Shown here piece after piece: positions 11,770 to 22,260 of a stretch of DNA of 64,000 nt. The DNA is from Xiphophorus maculatus (Eukaryota > Chordata > Actinopteri > Cyprinodontiformes > Poeciliidae), in the NCBI RefSeq assembly GCF_002775205.1, contig NC_036453.1:30543213-30607212 (forward strand), given 5' to 3'. The notes below the pieces were generated by a model. The model worked only from the letters and a program-made list of their open reading frames with translations, did no database searches and was not told the origin of the DNA. How positions within the stretch are numbered: the stretch's first letter is position 1; every line of letters starts with the position of its first letter. Made by a program: the position numbers and the translations under genes.

Positions 11770-12741
11770 TTATATTTTTGAGTTAACTTTGGTTTTTCTA
11801 AACAAAGCAAGTGTCCTGATTTTTATCTCTTTGGTTTTCAGAGAATAAACAATAGGATTAATGCAAGGAGGCATGCAAGAGGCCAGTGACAGACTTAAAA
11901 CTCTCTTCTCTGGGTCAACTGCCCTTGAAAAAAGCCCAATGCAGAAAATAACAAGAAGAGGAATATAGAATATAGCAACAATAATAATATGTTCAACACA
12001 TGTGGCCAACGTTTTCACTCGTCGGTCCACAGATTTCATCTTGAACACAGTCACCAGGATGCTCACATAGGAGAGCAGGATGAAAATGAAAGGTGCTCCC
12101 AGGTTCAGAACAGAGAGGGTTGAAGATACAGCCCACTGCAGTGAGTTATCATTACAGGCAAGACGAAACACAGGCGCATAGTCACAAAAATAACTGAACA
12201 CCCTGACAGAGTTGCAAAAAGACAGTCGGGTCATTGAGCTTGTAGCGAATGTTATCAATGCCAGAATAAAACACCAAGTAACAATGATAATACAGCTCAT
12301 GCTGCGTATTGTGTTGATTGAGTTCTGCCTGAAAGGGAAACATATAGCAATCAGCCTGTCATAGGCCAGTATAGTGAGTGCATAAGACTCCAGAGCTGCA
12401 AATGCATAATATACAAACATCTGAACAAAACACAGGTTAAACGGAATAAAATTATCTTTGATGAGAAAAATCTTTATCATGCCAGGAATGTTGCAGGTGT
12501 TAAGCACTACATCTATCACTGCCAGGTTGGTGATGGCCAGAAATTTTGGAGTGTGCAAACTGTGATTCACAGCAATTGTATAAATCAGCAAACAGTTAAA
12601 CATCACTGAAAACACATAAACAAATGCCAGGAAGATGAAATACACAGATATGAAGGGAAATGACTCAAATCCAACAATGTAGAAGCCTGGAGGGTGAATG
12701 ATGACAGAAGTGTTTGAAACAGATTGAAAGGAAGACATCAC
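11770..12741 (-). CDS. olfactory receptor A, intact, 323 aa
   Basis: Type I fish odorant receptor, intronless coding region. N-glycosylation site NTS at residues 10-12; TM1 MFNC with the conserved Asn49; HTPKF loop; [10 protein letters not shown] at 125-134; ATCVEHIIIVAIFY leading into TM6; [17 protein letters not shown] in TM7 and the C-tail. About 95% identical in protein to copy B (21103-22074), with nearly all differences in the C-terminal half, and more distant from copy C (24793-25764). Upstream a leader intron is likely: acceptor at 12795-12796, donor at 12890-12891. Start MMSS chosen because both Met codons are conserved in all three copies. Confidence 0.95.
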   Translation of the reverse strand: MMSSFQSVSNTSVIIHPPGFYIVGFESFPFISVYFIFLAFVYVFSVMFNCLLIYTIAVNHSLHTPKFLAITNLAVIDVVLNTCNIPGMIKIFLIKDNFIPFNLCFVQMFVYYAFAALESYALTILAYDRLIAICFPFRQNSINTIRSMSCIIIVTWCFILALITFATSSMTRLSFCNSVRVFSYFCDYAPVFRLACNDNSLQWAVSSTLSVLNLGAPFIFILLSYVSILVTVFKMKSVDRRVKTLATCVEHIIIVAIFYIPLLVIFCIGLFSRAVDPEKRVLSLSLASCMPPCINPIVYSLKTKEIKIRTLALFRKTKVNSKI

Positions 12742-12793
12742 CGATTCCCACAGCGTTTGCTGAAAGACGGAGCCTCAGAATGAAAATCTTTAA

Positions 12794-13010
12794 TCTGAAA
12801 ACAGAAAAGTCAAGATTTGTCAGAAATACAAGCAAAATTAAATGAAAACTATAAGTACTGCATATTCTAAATTAGTTTTAAATTGCTTTACCTAATGTTC
12901 TGTCTGTCTGCAACTCTTTCTGAGGCTCCTTTCAGTGTCAGCAGGAAGATACCTGCAAATGTGACTGTGTGTACCTGGGAAATATTTTTAAAGCCTATCC
13001 CATGAGATTA
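12794..13010 (-). promoter_or_regulatory. 5' leader exon and promoter of receptor A
   Basis: Reading the minus strand there is a motif TAATCTCATGGGATA (13010-12996), a TATA-like CTTTAAAAATATT just after it, then a short predicted non-coding exon ending AACATTAG at 12892 with donor GTAAAG. The acceptor TCTGTTTTCAG precedes 12794, 53 bases before the ATG. The motif and donor recur at copy C and the motif at copy B, so the arrangement was duplicated with the genes. Confidence 0.5.
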
Positions 13011-13876
13011 GTCTTAAAACGTAATTGTGAAATATCTAATCTGTTCCAGTAAATTGGTCCATTGAGAGACCGACTTCATGGCGTACACTTCTTGTTTGTT
13101 GTGATCAAAATGAAGATCTAATTACCTGAAAGTGGAAATGCAACTCACAGCCTATTGCAAATTATATCAACCGGTTGAATCCATAGAAAAAACAAAACAT
13201 ATTTTGATGGGCTGCCTTACAACATGCTATATCTACTGATACTTTTTGACTTTCTACAATATTAATCTTCAACAGTTAAACATTTGCTTATTTGTACTGA
13301 AATTATTCTTTGTATGCTTTTTGTATGCACACAGTAAAAACCTTGCACAACAGCCTAGAAGTAAACCCCACAATGTGGCAGATTGATACAGTGGGTGTTT
13401 TATTCCAAGCATTGTAATCATTTTCCTCAATACGGCATCATTTTTCTGCTGGAAATGATTACTTTTAAAATAATTTTTCATTCTGGATTTAGATGCTATG
13501 CAGCTAGAAGTTTGTTATTATTTATTTTTTACATCTCACAGCAGCTGAATGGATTATTGAAAGTTACCTAATCCCAAATTCCCAATGAGCTAAAACGGGA
13601 GACTTCAAAGACACAGAGGAAGAGCAAAGGAGGAAGAAATTCAAAGCACATCATCTGTCAATCATAATGAGGAACATGAGGTCTGCAGATCTCACTCTTG
13701 AAGCAGTGATAAGGACCCAGCCAGAGTATCTGCAATTTTATAAAATCTGTTTTGCAGGATCATTATCTCTGCCTCTATGAAGCTTCATGACTGTATAATC
13801 AGAAAATGATTTGAAACGGATTGGCAAAAGCAATGGAAATGGATTAGCAGGATTCCAGGAGATGCTGCTGCAGCTC
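13011..13876. other. intergenic upstream of receptor A
   Basis: The first 150 bases are alignable by eye with the flanks of copies B and C (TTGTGAAATA, AATTGGTCC). The remainder up to the LINE insertion shows nothing recognisable. Confidence 0.55.
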
Positions 13877-13891
13877 AGAAAATAAATTTCT
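13877..13891. repeat. left target-site duplication of the LINE
   Basis: AGAAAATAAATTTCT is repeated exactly at 18222-18236 after the poly-A tail. Confidence 0.9.
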
Positions 13892-16800
13892 TAACACTGC
13901 TGTCTCCATTGTTCTGTTTTTTTTTTTTATGGAGACTTTGGGTGTTGCTTTGTTATGGGTTTATTTTTGGGTATGGGTTGTGGGGAGGACCATCTCAGCT
14001 CTTTATGGTTGTTTTTATTTTTTATTTTCTTAAATGGTTAATACCACTGTAGACCCGGGTATGGCAGGACCAGGCACATCTCTTCGTTTCATTAGCTGGA
14101 ATATCAAGGGCATGGGTCACCCTGTTAAAAGATCAAAAGTTTTTTCCCACCTCAAGCGGTTAAAACCTTCTGTAGTGTTTTTACAAGAGACTCATCTTCG
14201 CATTAAGGATCACAGTAGGTTACGTTGCTCTTGGATGAATCAAGTTTTTCATTCAGATTTTAATTCCAAATCAAGAGGAGTAGCCATTTTGATTAGTAAA
14301 ACAGTACAATTCTCGCCCACTGATGTTATAGCTGATAAATATGGCAGATATGTGATAGTTGCTGGAGTATTGATGCAGAAAAAGGTTCTTCTGGTGAACA
14401 TATATGCTCCAAACATTGATGATGCTGAGTTTGCAAATAGATTATTGAGTAGCCTCCCGTTTTTGGATTCTCATTTGCTAATTTTAGGGGGTGACTTAAA
14501 TTGCGTCATTGATCCAGAGCTAGACCGATCTAATCCCCGTAAATTAACTAAATCTTTAATGGCTCAAGCATTCTCTGATTTCATGAGGCAGAGTGGTCTT
14601 ATTGACCCATGGAGATCCCAAAACCCAACCAGTAAAAAATTTTCTTTCTTTTCCAAGGTGCACCACTCTTATTCCAGAATTGATTATTTTTTTATTGACC
14701 AAGCTCTCAATTCATGTGTAGTTTTCTCTGATTATTTGAGTATAATGATATCAGACCATGCTCCTTTATTATTAGATATTCAGTTGACTTCTTATAAACG
14801 TAGTCGACCGCTGTGGCGGTTTAATTCTCTTTTACTGGCAGATGAAGAATTTTGTGACTTTATTTCTAATGCAATTGATGAGTTTCTGGTGTTTAATAAG
14901 AATGATTCCACTTCTCATTCACTGTTATGGGAAACACTTAAGTCCTATCTTAGAGGACAAATAATTTACTACACATCTCTGTCTAATAAAAGACATAACT
15001 CGAGGCTTACTGAATTGGCAATAGCCATTGCTAAACTTGATCAAAGATATGCCATAAGTCCCTCACCAGAATTATTTAAAGAGCGTATGGGTGTTCAATC
15101 AGAGATTGATCTAATTTCTACCAATGAAGCTGAACGCTTACTTTTACACAGTAAAAGTTCATATTATGAATACGGCGACAAAGCTGGTCGTTTATTGGCA
15201 CATCAGTTACGGCGTCAGGTCAACTCTCGTATAATACCTAGTATTCAAAATACTCGACAGGTAATTACAACCGACCCCACCGAAATTAATGATACTTTTA
15301 AATCATTTTACGCTTCTTTATATTCATCAGAATTTCCCACAGATAATAATAAAATGGAAGAATTTTTTCAAAGTCTTTCCATTCCTGCTATTGATATGGA
15401 TACTGCCAGGAGCATGGATTCTTCACTCAGCCTTGTGGAAGTAATTAATTCAATAAAAGCGCTGCAGTCAAACAAAGCCCCTGGCCCTGATGGGTTTCCC
15501 ATCGAATTTTATAAAAAGTTCATAGAAAAATTGGCACCACTATTATTGGCTATGTTTAACGAATCTTTAGAACGCAAGACTTTACCTCCAACATTAACAC
15601 AGGCTACTATAGTTTTACTTCACAAAAAGGACAAGGACCCAACTTTATGTGGTTCTTACAGACCATTGTCCTTGTTAAATGCAGATGTAAAAGTGCTAGC
15701 CAAGTTGGTTGCTTCTCGTTTGGAGAGGGCCCTCCCTTTGGTTATATCTGAAGAGCAAAATGGCTTTGTCAAGGGGCGTCAATTATTTTTTAATGTGCGC
15801 ACCCTTTTTAATGTCATCTATTCAAAGCATTCTTCTGATATGCCCGAAATGGTCATTTCCCTGGACGCTGAAAAAGCATTTGACAGGGTGGAGTGGGAAT
15901 ACTTGTTTGTGGTTTTGAAGAAGTTCGGATTCGGTGATACATTTGTTTCTTGGATTCGTCTCCTTTATGCATCTCCCAAAGCCAGTGTCCATACTAATGA
16001 TATATACTCAGATTATTTCTCTCTTGGGCGTGGTACACGTCAAGGCTGTCCGTTGTCGCCTTTGCTCTTTATTATTGCAATTGAGCCTTTGTCTATCGCA
16101 TTGCGCGCCTCTCCCTCATTTAGAGGGATTTTTCGGAATGGGACAGAATATAAATTGTCCTTATATGCAGATGATCTGTTGCTTTATGTATCTAATCCCG
16201 CTATCTCTGTCCCCACTGTCTTGCATATCTTAAATTATTTCAGTTCCTTTTCAGGCTACAAATTGAATTTGGAAAAGAGTGAATGCTTTCCCATAAACAC
16301 TACTGCCTGTGATATTCAACACTCTGACTTTCCATTCAAACTCAGTCTCACAGGATTTAAATATCTTGGTATAAATGTGACACGTTCTTTATCTGGCCTT
16401 GCTTCTGCTAACTTTTCGCCTCTTATTACAAAGACTGCGTCTGATTTCCAGAGTTGGCGTAATCTTCCTCTCTCTCTTTTGGGAAGGATTAATGTTGTCA
16501 AGATGAATGTCTTACCTAAATTTCTTTTTCTATTTCAGTCTATTCCTCTTTTTATCCCAAAAATCTTTTTTGATTCTTTGGATAGGTTGATTGGTGGGTT
16601 TATTTGGAATGGGAAACCTCCTCGAGTTCGTAAAACATTATTGCAAAAATGTAAACTCAGTGGTGGACTTTCATTGCCTGATTTTCAATCATATTATTGG
16701 TCTGCGCACATACAAAAAATTAGTTATTGGTTAAAATCCTCCAGTTCTCCTTGGTGCAAATTGGAACTATCTTCGTGTGCTGGGTCTTCATTGTCTGGTC

Positions 16801-17987
16801 TAATTTTTTCTTCATTACCTATAAAACCCTCTTTATTCACTAATAATCAAGTTGTTCTTAATACACTGAAAATCTGGTTTCAATTTAGAAAGCGTTTTAA
16901 GTTTGTTGGTGCCTCATCTTTATGCCCCTTGACTAACAACCATTTGTTTCCTCCATCTCTTTCTGACCCATCATTTTCAGTTTGGTATGATAGGGGTTTA
17001 AAACAAATAAGAGACCTATATACATCAGGAGTATTTGATAGCTTTACAAATTTATCTTCCAGATACAATTTACCTGGTACGCATTTATTTCGTTATTTAC
17101 AAATTCGGAATTTTGCCTCTAAATGTTTCCCAAATTTTCCTTCTATACCCCCTGAACAGCCCTGGGAACAGATTATTGCATATAATCCACTTCAGAAAGG
17201 TATGATTTCAAAGATTTATCGTTTTATTTTAAATCTAAGGGTTGATTCTTTTGTCAAAATTAGAAATGCATGGGATAAAGAGTTGGGAATCCAGCTGACC
17301 CAAGATATTTGGGATGACGCCATTGACAGAATTCGATCTTCCTCATCTTGTGCTCGTCTTAGTTTGATTCAATTTAAAGTTGTACACAGGATTCATTTCT
17401 CTAAATCTAGGCTTTCTCAGATTTACCCGGATGTAGTGGATATATGTGATAAATGCAAAGGCTCTCCATGCAATCTTGGCCACATGTTCTTTCTTTGTCC
17501 CAAATTATATAATTTTTGGTCTAATTACTTCACAATTATGTCTTCTGTTCTGAAAGTAAATTTGCAACCTTGTCCATTTGTTGCCATATTTGGTATCCTC
17601 AACCCTACCTTAGTGCTAAGTTCTGCTCAAATGGAGATTGTTGCTTTCACATCTTTATTGGCTAGACGTACTTTACTGTTACACTGGAAGTCTGATAAAT
17701 GTCCCTCAATATCCCTCTGGGTTAAAGATATGATGTTCTTTTTGAAGTTTGAGAAAATCAAACATACCCTTCGAGGGTCTACACAGAAGTTTTACCAAAA
17801 ATGGCAATGCTTTCTTTCCTATTTTTCAAACTTGGAAGTTTTGCCCAATTGAAGGTGCCTGCTGCTGAATTTTGTGTTGGTTATAAGTATGGGTAGTCAT
17901 ATCTGATGAGTATATTTTTTATTTTATTTTCCATCAGGTTGACTTTGAGCTGAGATGGGAAGGGGGGGGGGGGGGGGGGGGGGGTCG

Positions 17988-18034
<47 letters not shown>

Positions 18035-18177
18035 TTTAATTTTCTTTTCTGTTGGAAAAAAAAAAAAGGCTGAAACTGCTGGATTGTAATTTTGGAATTT
18101 CTATTTTTGTGTAAATGTACTGAGTGTATTGATCAATATGTATCCATAGAGAGATGTTTATGTATGTTTTGGCTCTA

Positions 18178-18221
<44 letters not shown>
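13892..18221 (+). mobile_element. L1/Tx1-group LINE, 5'-truncated, ORF2 intact
   Basis: Non-LTR retrotransposon with 142 bp before ORF2, an intact ORF2, a 3' UTR with long homopolymers (G run 17962-17984, T run about 17990-18033) and AATAAA running into a poly-A tail of about 43. Exact 15-bp target duplications bracket it. No ORF1 precedes ORF2, so the copy was truncated between the two frames or ORF1 was lost. A 12-base segment in front of ORF2 (CCATCTCAGCTC, 13990-14001) is complementary to one behind it (17947-17958). The open ORF2 and unmutated duplications indicate a recent insertion. Confidence 0.95.
14034..17852 (+). CDS. LINE ORF2: APE endonuclease and reverse transcriptase, 1272 aa
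   Basis: The enzyme for target-primed reverse transcription. The N-terminal apurinic-type endonuclease shows SWNIKGMG (residues about 20-27), QETHLR, GGDLNCV, SRIDYFF and the SDHAP signature near residue 242. The reverse transcriptase shows NKAPGPDGFP, SYRPLSLLN, SLDAEKAFDRVEW, GTRQGCPLSPLLF and catalytic YADD (about 711-714), followed by KYLGI. A C-terminal CX2C...H...C cluster (CDKC, GHMFFLC) matches the zinc-knuckle-like motif of L1 elements. The KGMGHPVKR opening is typical of the Tx1 group of fish L1. Full length and uninterrupted, all key catalytic residues present. Whether it is mobile cannot be told from sequence, and ORF1 is absent. Confidence 0.95.
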   Translation: MVNTTVDPGMAGPGTSLRFISWNIKGMGHPVKRSKVFSHLKRLKPSVVFLQETHLRIKDHSRLRCSWMNQVFHSDFNSKSRGVAILISKTVQFSPTDVIADKYGRYVIVAGVLMQKKVLLVNIYAPNIDDAEFANRLLSSLPFLDSHLLILGGDLNCVIDPELDRSNPRKLTKSLMAQAFSDFMRQSGLIDPWRSQNPTSKKFSFFSKVHHSYSRIDYFFIDQALNSCVVFSDYLSIMISDHAPLLLDIQLTSYKRSRPLWRFNSLLLADEEFCDFISNAIDEFLVFNKNDSTSHSLLWETLKSYLRGQIIYYTSLSNKRHNSRLTELAIAIAKLDQRYAISPSPELFKERMGVQSEIDLISTNEAERLLLHSKSSYYEYGDKAGRLLAHQLRRQVNSRIIPSIQNTRQVITTDPTEINDTFKSFYASLYSSEFPTDNNKMEEFFQSLSIPAIDMDTARSMDSSLSLVEVINSIKALQSNKAPGPDGFPIEFYKKFIEKLAPLLLAMFNESLERKTLPPTLTQATIVLLHKKDKDPTLCGSYRPLSLLNADVKVLAKLVASRLERALPLVISEEQNGFVKGRQLFFNVRTLFNVIYSKHSSDMPEMVISLDAEKAFDRVEWEYLFVVLKKFGFGDTFVSWIRLLYASPKASVHTNDIYSDYFSLGRGTRQGCPLSPLLFIIAIEPLSIALRASPSFRGIFRNGTEYKLSLYADDLLLYVSNPAISVPTVLHILNYFSSFSGYKLNLEKSECFPINTTACDIQHSDFPFKLSLTGFKYLGINVTRSLSGLASANFSPLITKTASDFQSWRNLPLSLLGRINVVKMNVLPKFLFLFQSIPLFIPKIFFDSLDRLIGGFIWNGKPPRVRKTLLQKCKLSGGLSLPDFQSYYWSAHIQKISYWLKSSSSPWCKLELSSCAGSSLSGLIFSSLPIKPSLFTNNQVVLNTLKIWFQFRKRFKFVGASSLCPLTNNHLFPPSLSDPSFSVWYDRGLKQIRDLYTSGVFDSFTNLSSRYNLPGTHLFRYLQIRNFASKCFPNFPSIPPEQPWEQIIAYNPLQKGMISKIYRFILNLRVDSFVKIRNAWDKELGIQLTQDIWDDAIDRIRSSSSCARLSLIQFKVVHRIHFSKSRLSQIYPDVVDICDKCKGSPCNLGHMFFLCPKLYNFWSNYFTIMSSVLKVNLQPCPFVAIFGILNPTLVLSSAQMEIVAFTSLLARRTLLLHWKSDKCPSISLWVKDMMFFLKFEKIKHTLRGSTQKFYQKWQCFLSYFSNLEVLPN

Positions 18222-18224
<3 letters not shown>

Positions 18225-18236
18225 AAATAAATTTCT
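18222..18236. repeat. right target-site duplication of the LINE
   Basis: Exact copy of 13877-13891 directly after the poly-A tail. Confidence 0.9.
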
Positions 18237-21102
18237 CTCATCCTACTGGTGACTGGTTTTCGTTATTTTTAAAACTTGTTTTAAATCAAATAAAATACAT
18301 ATATGAAAAGTGATTGGGGAAAGGTAGGCAGGTAGATACATTTGGGGCCAGAGGTAATCCAGAAGAAGGGGCAACCCCGACCCACTGTCACAACTCCTGA
18401 ATCCATCCAGAGATATTTCCAAAAGTCCAAACAAGCCAGCCAATCAGAACTTCCCCAGAATTAAACAGTCCCAGTCTCTCAATAAACTGCCAGCCCCCAT
18501 GACCTTCAACATGAATCTTCCCACACAGTCACCCCCAACCAGCACACAAACACATAAACCCAAAAACAAATACCATTCCAGGGCTCAGCTCAGAAGCTGA
18601 GTCCAGAGAGCTGGTTGCTTTGTGGGACCACCATCTTATCTTGACTCTGACCAAAACAAAGGAGATGACTGTGACTTGTTATCACATGGACGACAGACTG
18701 GACTGGAGATTCAGCAGAGAAGGTGTCTACAAGAAATGACAGTCCAGACTGGTGGATCTTTTCTGTAATGTAGATATGATTGGAAAATCAAGCTTCCTAA
18801 GAAGAAGAGATGTTTCCATGCATCAAGATAGTAACCCGTTTTTAATCCTTAGCATCAATTTCAATGAGTCTGTAACAGTGTGTTCAGTCAGAGGCCTTTT
18901 TAGATCACCTGTGTAATGCCACAGATAGTTTAAATGTTTCTGTAAACATTTAACATTTATTATGAAGTTGTTTACATCAGGTTTTTTTTAAAAAAAAAGA
19001 TAAAGGTAAGGTGGTAGATGTCATAAATGGAACCCTTTTATTCTTTTTTTACACTGATTTAAAGGGGAAAAGTCATGATTTATGTCAGGAGATTCATGCT
19101 GCAGAACTTGAGTGATGTTCTTGGGTAGTATATTTAGGTTATGTGACTGTGCTTAAATCTATAGGAAGCTGGATGTATTACTTGAATTCAGAAAACAATG
19201 ACAGACATGGTTTGGTGCTCTTGGATATGTGTGTCAACAATAGCAAATTTTCAGGTTTAAAAGTTACTTAGTGAGTGGATTTAGCTATGCATAAATTGCT
19301 TTAGATGTCATGCAATAGTAATAGATTGAGATGATGTGAGCACAGTCTGGTGGGTTTGTGGAACAGAAATAAAGGCAAGTGAGTTTAAAGTCAAAGTCAA
19401 AACCAGGGGCAAAAAATGCTTTCAGATTGTTTTCTTTACACTATGGTGTCCAAACATTTTGCCTTGAGCGATAAAAATTGTAAGCATAAAAGTCAAAAAT
19501 AGCTAGTTTGTGGGCAACCTATTGTAGAGAATCATAAAAAGGTTGTAGTTTATTATTTAAAATAGAAAATTTCCTGCTTTTTGCTAGACCAAGTTTTTGT
19601 TTATTTGGATTTTGAAGATTTTAGAAGAACATGGTGCTGTCTTTCTTCTATATATGCCCAGGTTTAATAAATGGCTGTGCCAAAGGCTAAAATTAAAACT
19701 AAAGATGTCAATTTGGATATCATCTGTTGGGTCAGATTTTAATTGTTGTCACTTGAAATCACTGAGAGGGCCAGATGTTCACCCAGTCCCTACTTTGGAC
19801 AACCTTTCATTCAGTAGATAAAAAAATTGTTGATTTTTAAAATGAATTTTAATGTCATGAAGGAACAAAACAGGATGATAGACAATGTACATGTTTTCTT
19901 CTAAAGCGACAACCTGAGACATGATATGTACTGCACCTGTATAACCACTAGAGGTCAGGCTTTCATCATACTGTGTACGTTCATATGAATGATTTATTTT
20001 TGGAGTACCGTACATTTAATGCTGCAACCTTTTACAGATGTCTCCATGCATCAAGATAGTGACCCGGTTTGTGTCCCTTTGTCCGTCATTTTCAGGTGTT
20101 TGTGGAGTTTCTGAAATATAATTTTAAGCTGTTCTGCTAACAAAATGAAAGCAGACGGAAAAATAATGAGCTGAAAGATTAATTTCCCTAAGTAAGCATC
20201 AAAAATATTATGATACATTTTATTTAGTATATTTTAAGAAATATGTACAGTTGTTGACTATTTTTCTGATTAAAAATTTTTCTGATTAAAAAACAATGCA
20301 CATATCTCTGTTAATTTTCTAGCTAGCTAATCCAATACTTTTTTCAAAGTTCAAAGGTTTGAATAGGGACTGATTCCCTCCTAAAGGCTGGTTTTGTTCT
20401 TCAGAAAATGACAGCCTCACAGATCACAAAATAGTGGTAGAAAAATTTATTTATTTGAAAATTTGCATTGTAAATATTTTAATATTAAAACCACATAAAT
20501 GTACTTCTGATGCATAAAAGGCCAATTTTCATTTTCATTTTAGTGATACAAGGAGTTGGATATATTTATTTGATTCTTTATTTATTGCTATGAAAGATCA
20601 TTTAACCCAGTTATTTTTCTATTTTTTCTTTCTAAGTTCTGATTAAAGAAACAATTGTTGCCCAATTGCTGACACAAAAAACAAGCAAACTGAGAAAATG
20701 TTCATAACTAACATGCATATTTTTACATACGTTTAGACATGTGACTAGTCTAGATTCAAGGTGATTAATAGTTACAAATAATAGATGTAATCATAAATAT
20801 CTAAAATGGGCTTAGGAAAAAAAAATTATCAATCCAGGTTTGAAAAAATCTCTTGAAATCTGTGGAAATAACAAAAAACATTTGGCTATACAGAAAGATC
20901 TATATCAAATGTTCCCAAATTAGAAGTAAATAAAGACAAACAACTAAGTCAGAAGTTATTAATTGTAACAATATATGTACAAAATAAAATGTACCATAAA
21001 TTTTCATAATTAGTGAAATGTACAAAAATTAAATGATTTTTTTTTATTCTGGGTTTGATCACACCTTCCAGTTTATCACTGGAAAGTCAGCAAGGATTGT
21101 TA
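18237..21102. other. intergenic between LINE and receptor B
   Basis: No gene. It contains a hAT-like relic (19440-19804), a near-identical 30-bp direct repeat (18811-18840 and 20039-20069, core CCATGCATCAAGATAGT), a tandem 17-mer TTTTTCTGATTAAAAA at about 20262-20292, and the block AACCACTAGAGGTCAGGCTT at about 19940 that also lies beside receptors A and C. Confidence 0.6.
19440..19804. mobile_element. hAT-like DNA transposon relic
   Basis: The left end CTATGGTGTCCAAACATTTT and the right end ACTTTGGACAACC (reverse complement GGTTGTCCAAAGT) look like decayed terminal inverted repeats of the common GGTGTCCAAA type. There is no transposase frame. Old and degraded. Confidence 0.5.
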
Positions 21103-22074
21103 TTAGAATTTTGTATTAACTTTGGTTTTTCTAAACAAAACTTGTATTCTGATTTTAATCTCTTTAGTTTTCAGAGAGTAAACAATAGGATTAATGCAAG
21201 GAGGCATGCAAGAGGCCAGTGACAGACTTAAAACTCTCTTCTCTGGGTCAACTACCCTTGAAAAAAACCCAATGCAGAAAATAACAAGAAGAGGAATATA
21301 GAATATAGCAACAACAATAAAATGTTCAACACATGTGGCCAATGTTTTCACTCGTCGGCCCACAGATTTCATCTTGAACACAGTCACCAGGATGCTCACA
21401 TAGGAGAGCAGGATGAAAATGAAAGGTGCTCCCAGGGTCAGAACAGAGAGGGTTGAAGATGCAGCCCACTGCAGTGAGTTATCATTACAGGCAAGTCGAA
21501 ACACAGGTGCATAGTCACAAAAATAACTGAACACCCTGACAGAGTTGCAAAAAGACAGTCGAGTCATTGAGCTTGTAGTGAATGTTATTAATACCAGAAT
21601 AAAACACCAAGTAACAATGATAATACAGCTCATGCTGCACATTGTGTTGATTGAGTTCTGCCTGAAAGGGAAACATATAGCAATCAGCCTGTCATAGGCC
21701 AGTATAGTGAGTGCATAAGACTCCAGAGCTGCAAATGCATAATATACAAACATCTGAACAAAACACAGGTTAAACGGAATAAAATTATCTTTGATGAGAA
21801 AAATCTTTATCATGCCAGGAATGTTGCAGGTGTTAAGCACTACATCTATCACTGCCAGGTTGGTGATGGCCAGAAATTTTGGAGTGTGCAAACTGTGATT
21901 CACAGCAATTGTATAAATCAGCAAACAGTTAAACATCACTGAAAACACATAAACAAATGCCAGGAAGATGAAATACACAGATATGAAGGGAAATGACTCA
22001 AATCCAACAATGTAGAAGCCTGGAGGGTGAATGATGACAGAAGTGTTTGAAACAGATCGAAAGGAAGACATCAC
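21103..22074 (-). CDS. olfactory receptor B, intact, 323 aa
   Basis: Near-duplicate of receptor A, with the same glycosylation site, [10 protein letters not shown] and [14 protein letters not shown] motifs. About 16 residues differ, almost all after TM3 (for example QWAASS for QWAVSS, SVGRRV for SVDRRV, C-tail VNTKF for VNSKI). Roughly 420 bp of the 5' coding part is essentially identical to A. The leader acceptor TCTTTTTTCAG survives (exon from 22127), but the leader exon donor and TATA-like element seen at A and C are not recognisable, so its promoter may be altered. The LINE at 13.9-18.2 kb now separates it from A. Confidence 0.95.
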   Translation of the reverse strand: MMSSFRSVSNTSVIIHPPGFYIVGFESFPFISVYFIFLAFVYVFSVMFNCLLIYTIAVNHSLHTPKFLAITNLAVIDVVLNTCNIPGMIKIFLIKDNFIPFNLCFVQMFVYYAFAALESYALTILAYDRLIAICFPFRQNSINTMCSMSCIIIVTWCFILVLITFTTSSMTRLSFCNSVRVFSYFCDYAPVFRLACNDNSLQWAASSTLSVLTLGAPFIFILLSYVSILVTVFKMKSVGRRVKTLATCVEHFIVVAIFYIPLLVIFCIGFFSRVVDPEKRVLSLSLASCMPPCINPIVYSLKTKEIKIRIQVLFRKTKVNTKF

Positions 22075-22245
22075 CGATTCGCACAGCGTTTGCTGAAAGA
22101 TGGAACCTCAGTTTCAATCTCTTTTATCTGAAAAAAGAAAATGTAGGGTTCGTGTTAAATTCAAGTCTAGCCATATTGCACAGCTTATATCAAAGTCAGC
22201 AGGTAGACAGCCTCAAATGCAAACTGTAACAACACGCTGCCTAGC

Positions 22246-22260
22246 CTTTCTCATGAGATT
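22246..22260 (-). promoter_or_regulatory. receptor B copy of the shared OR promoter motif
   Basis: On the minus strand AATCTCATGAGAAAGG corresponds to the TAATCTCATGGGATA block upstream of A and C, with changes in its 3' half. The neighbouring flank (TTGTGAAATACC, CTAATTTGGTCC) also aligns with copy C. Confidence 0.4.

Noticed and set aside
15709-17068. Short overlapping open frames within the LINE
   Set aside because: They are other-frame shadows of ORF2 with no domain content.
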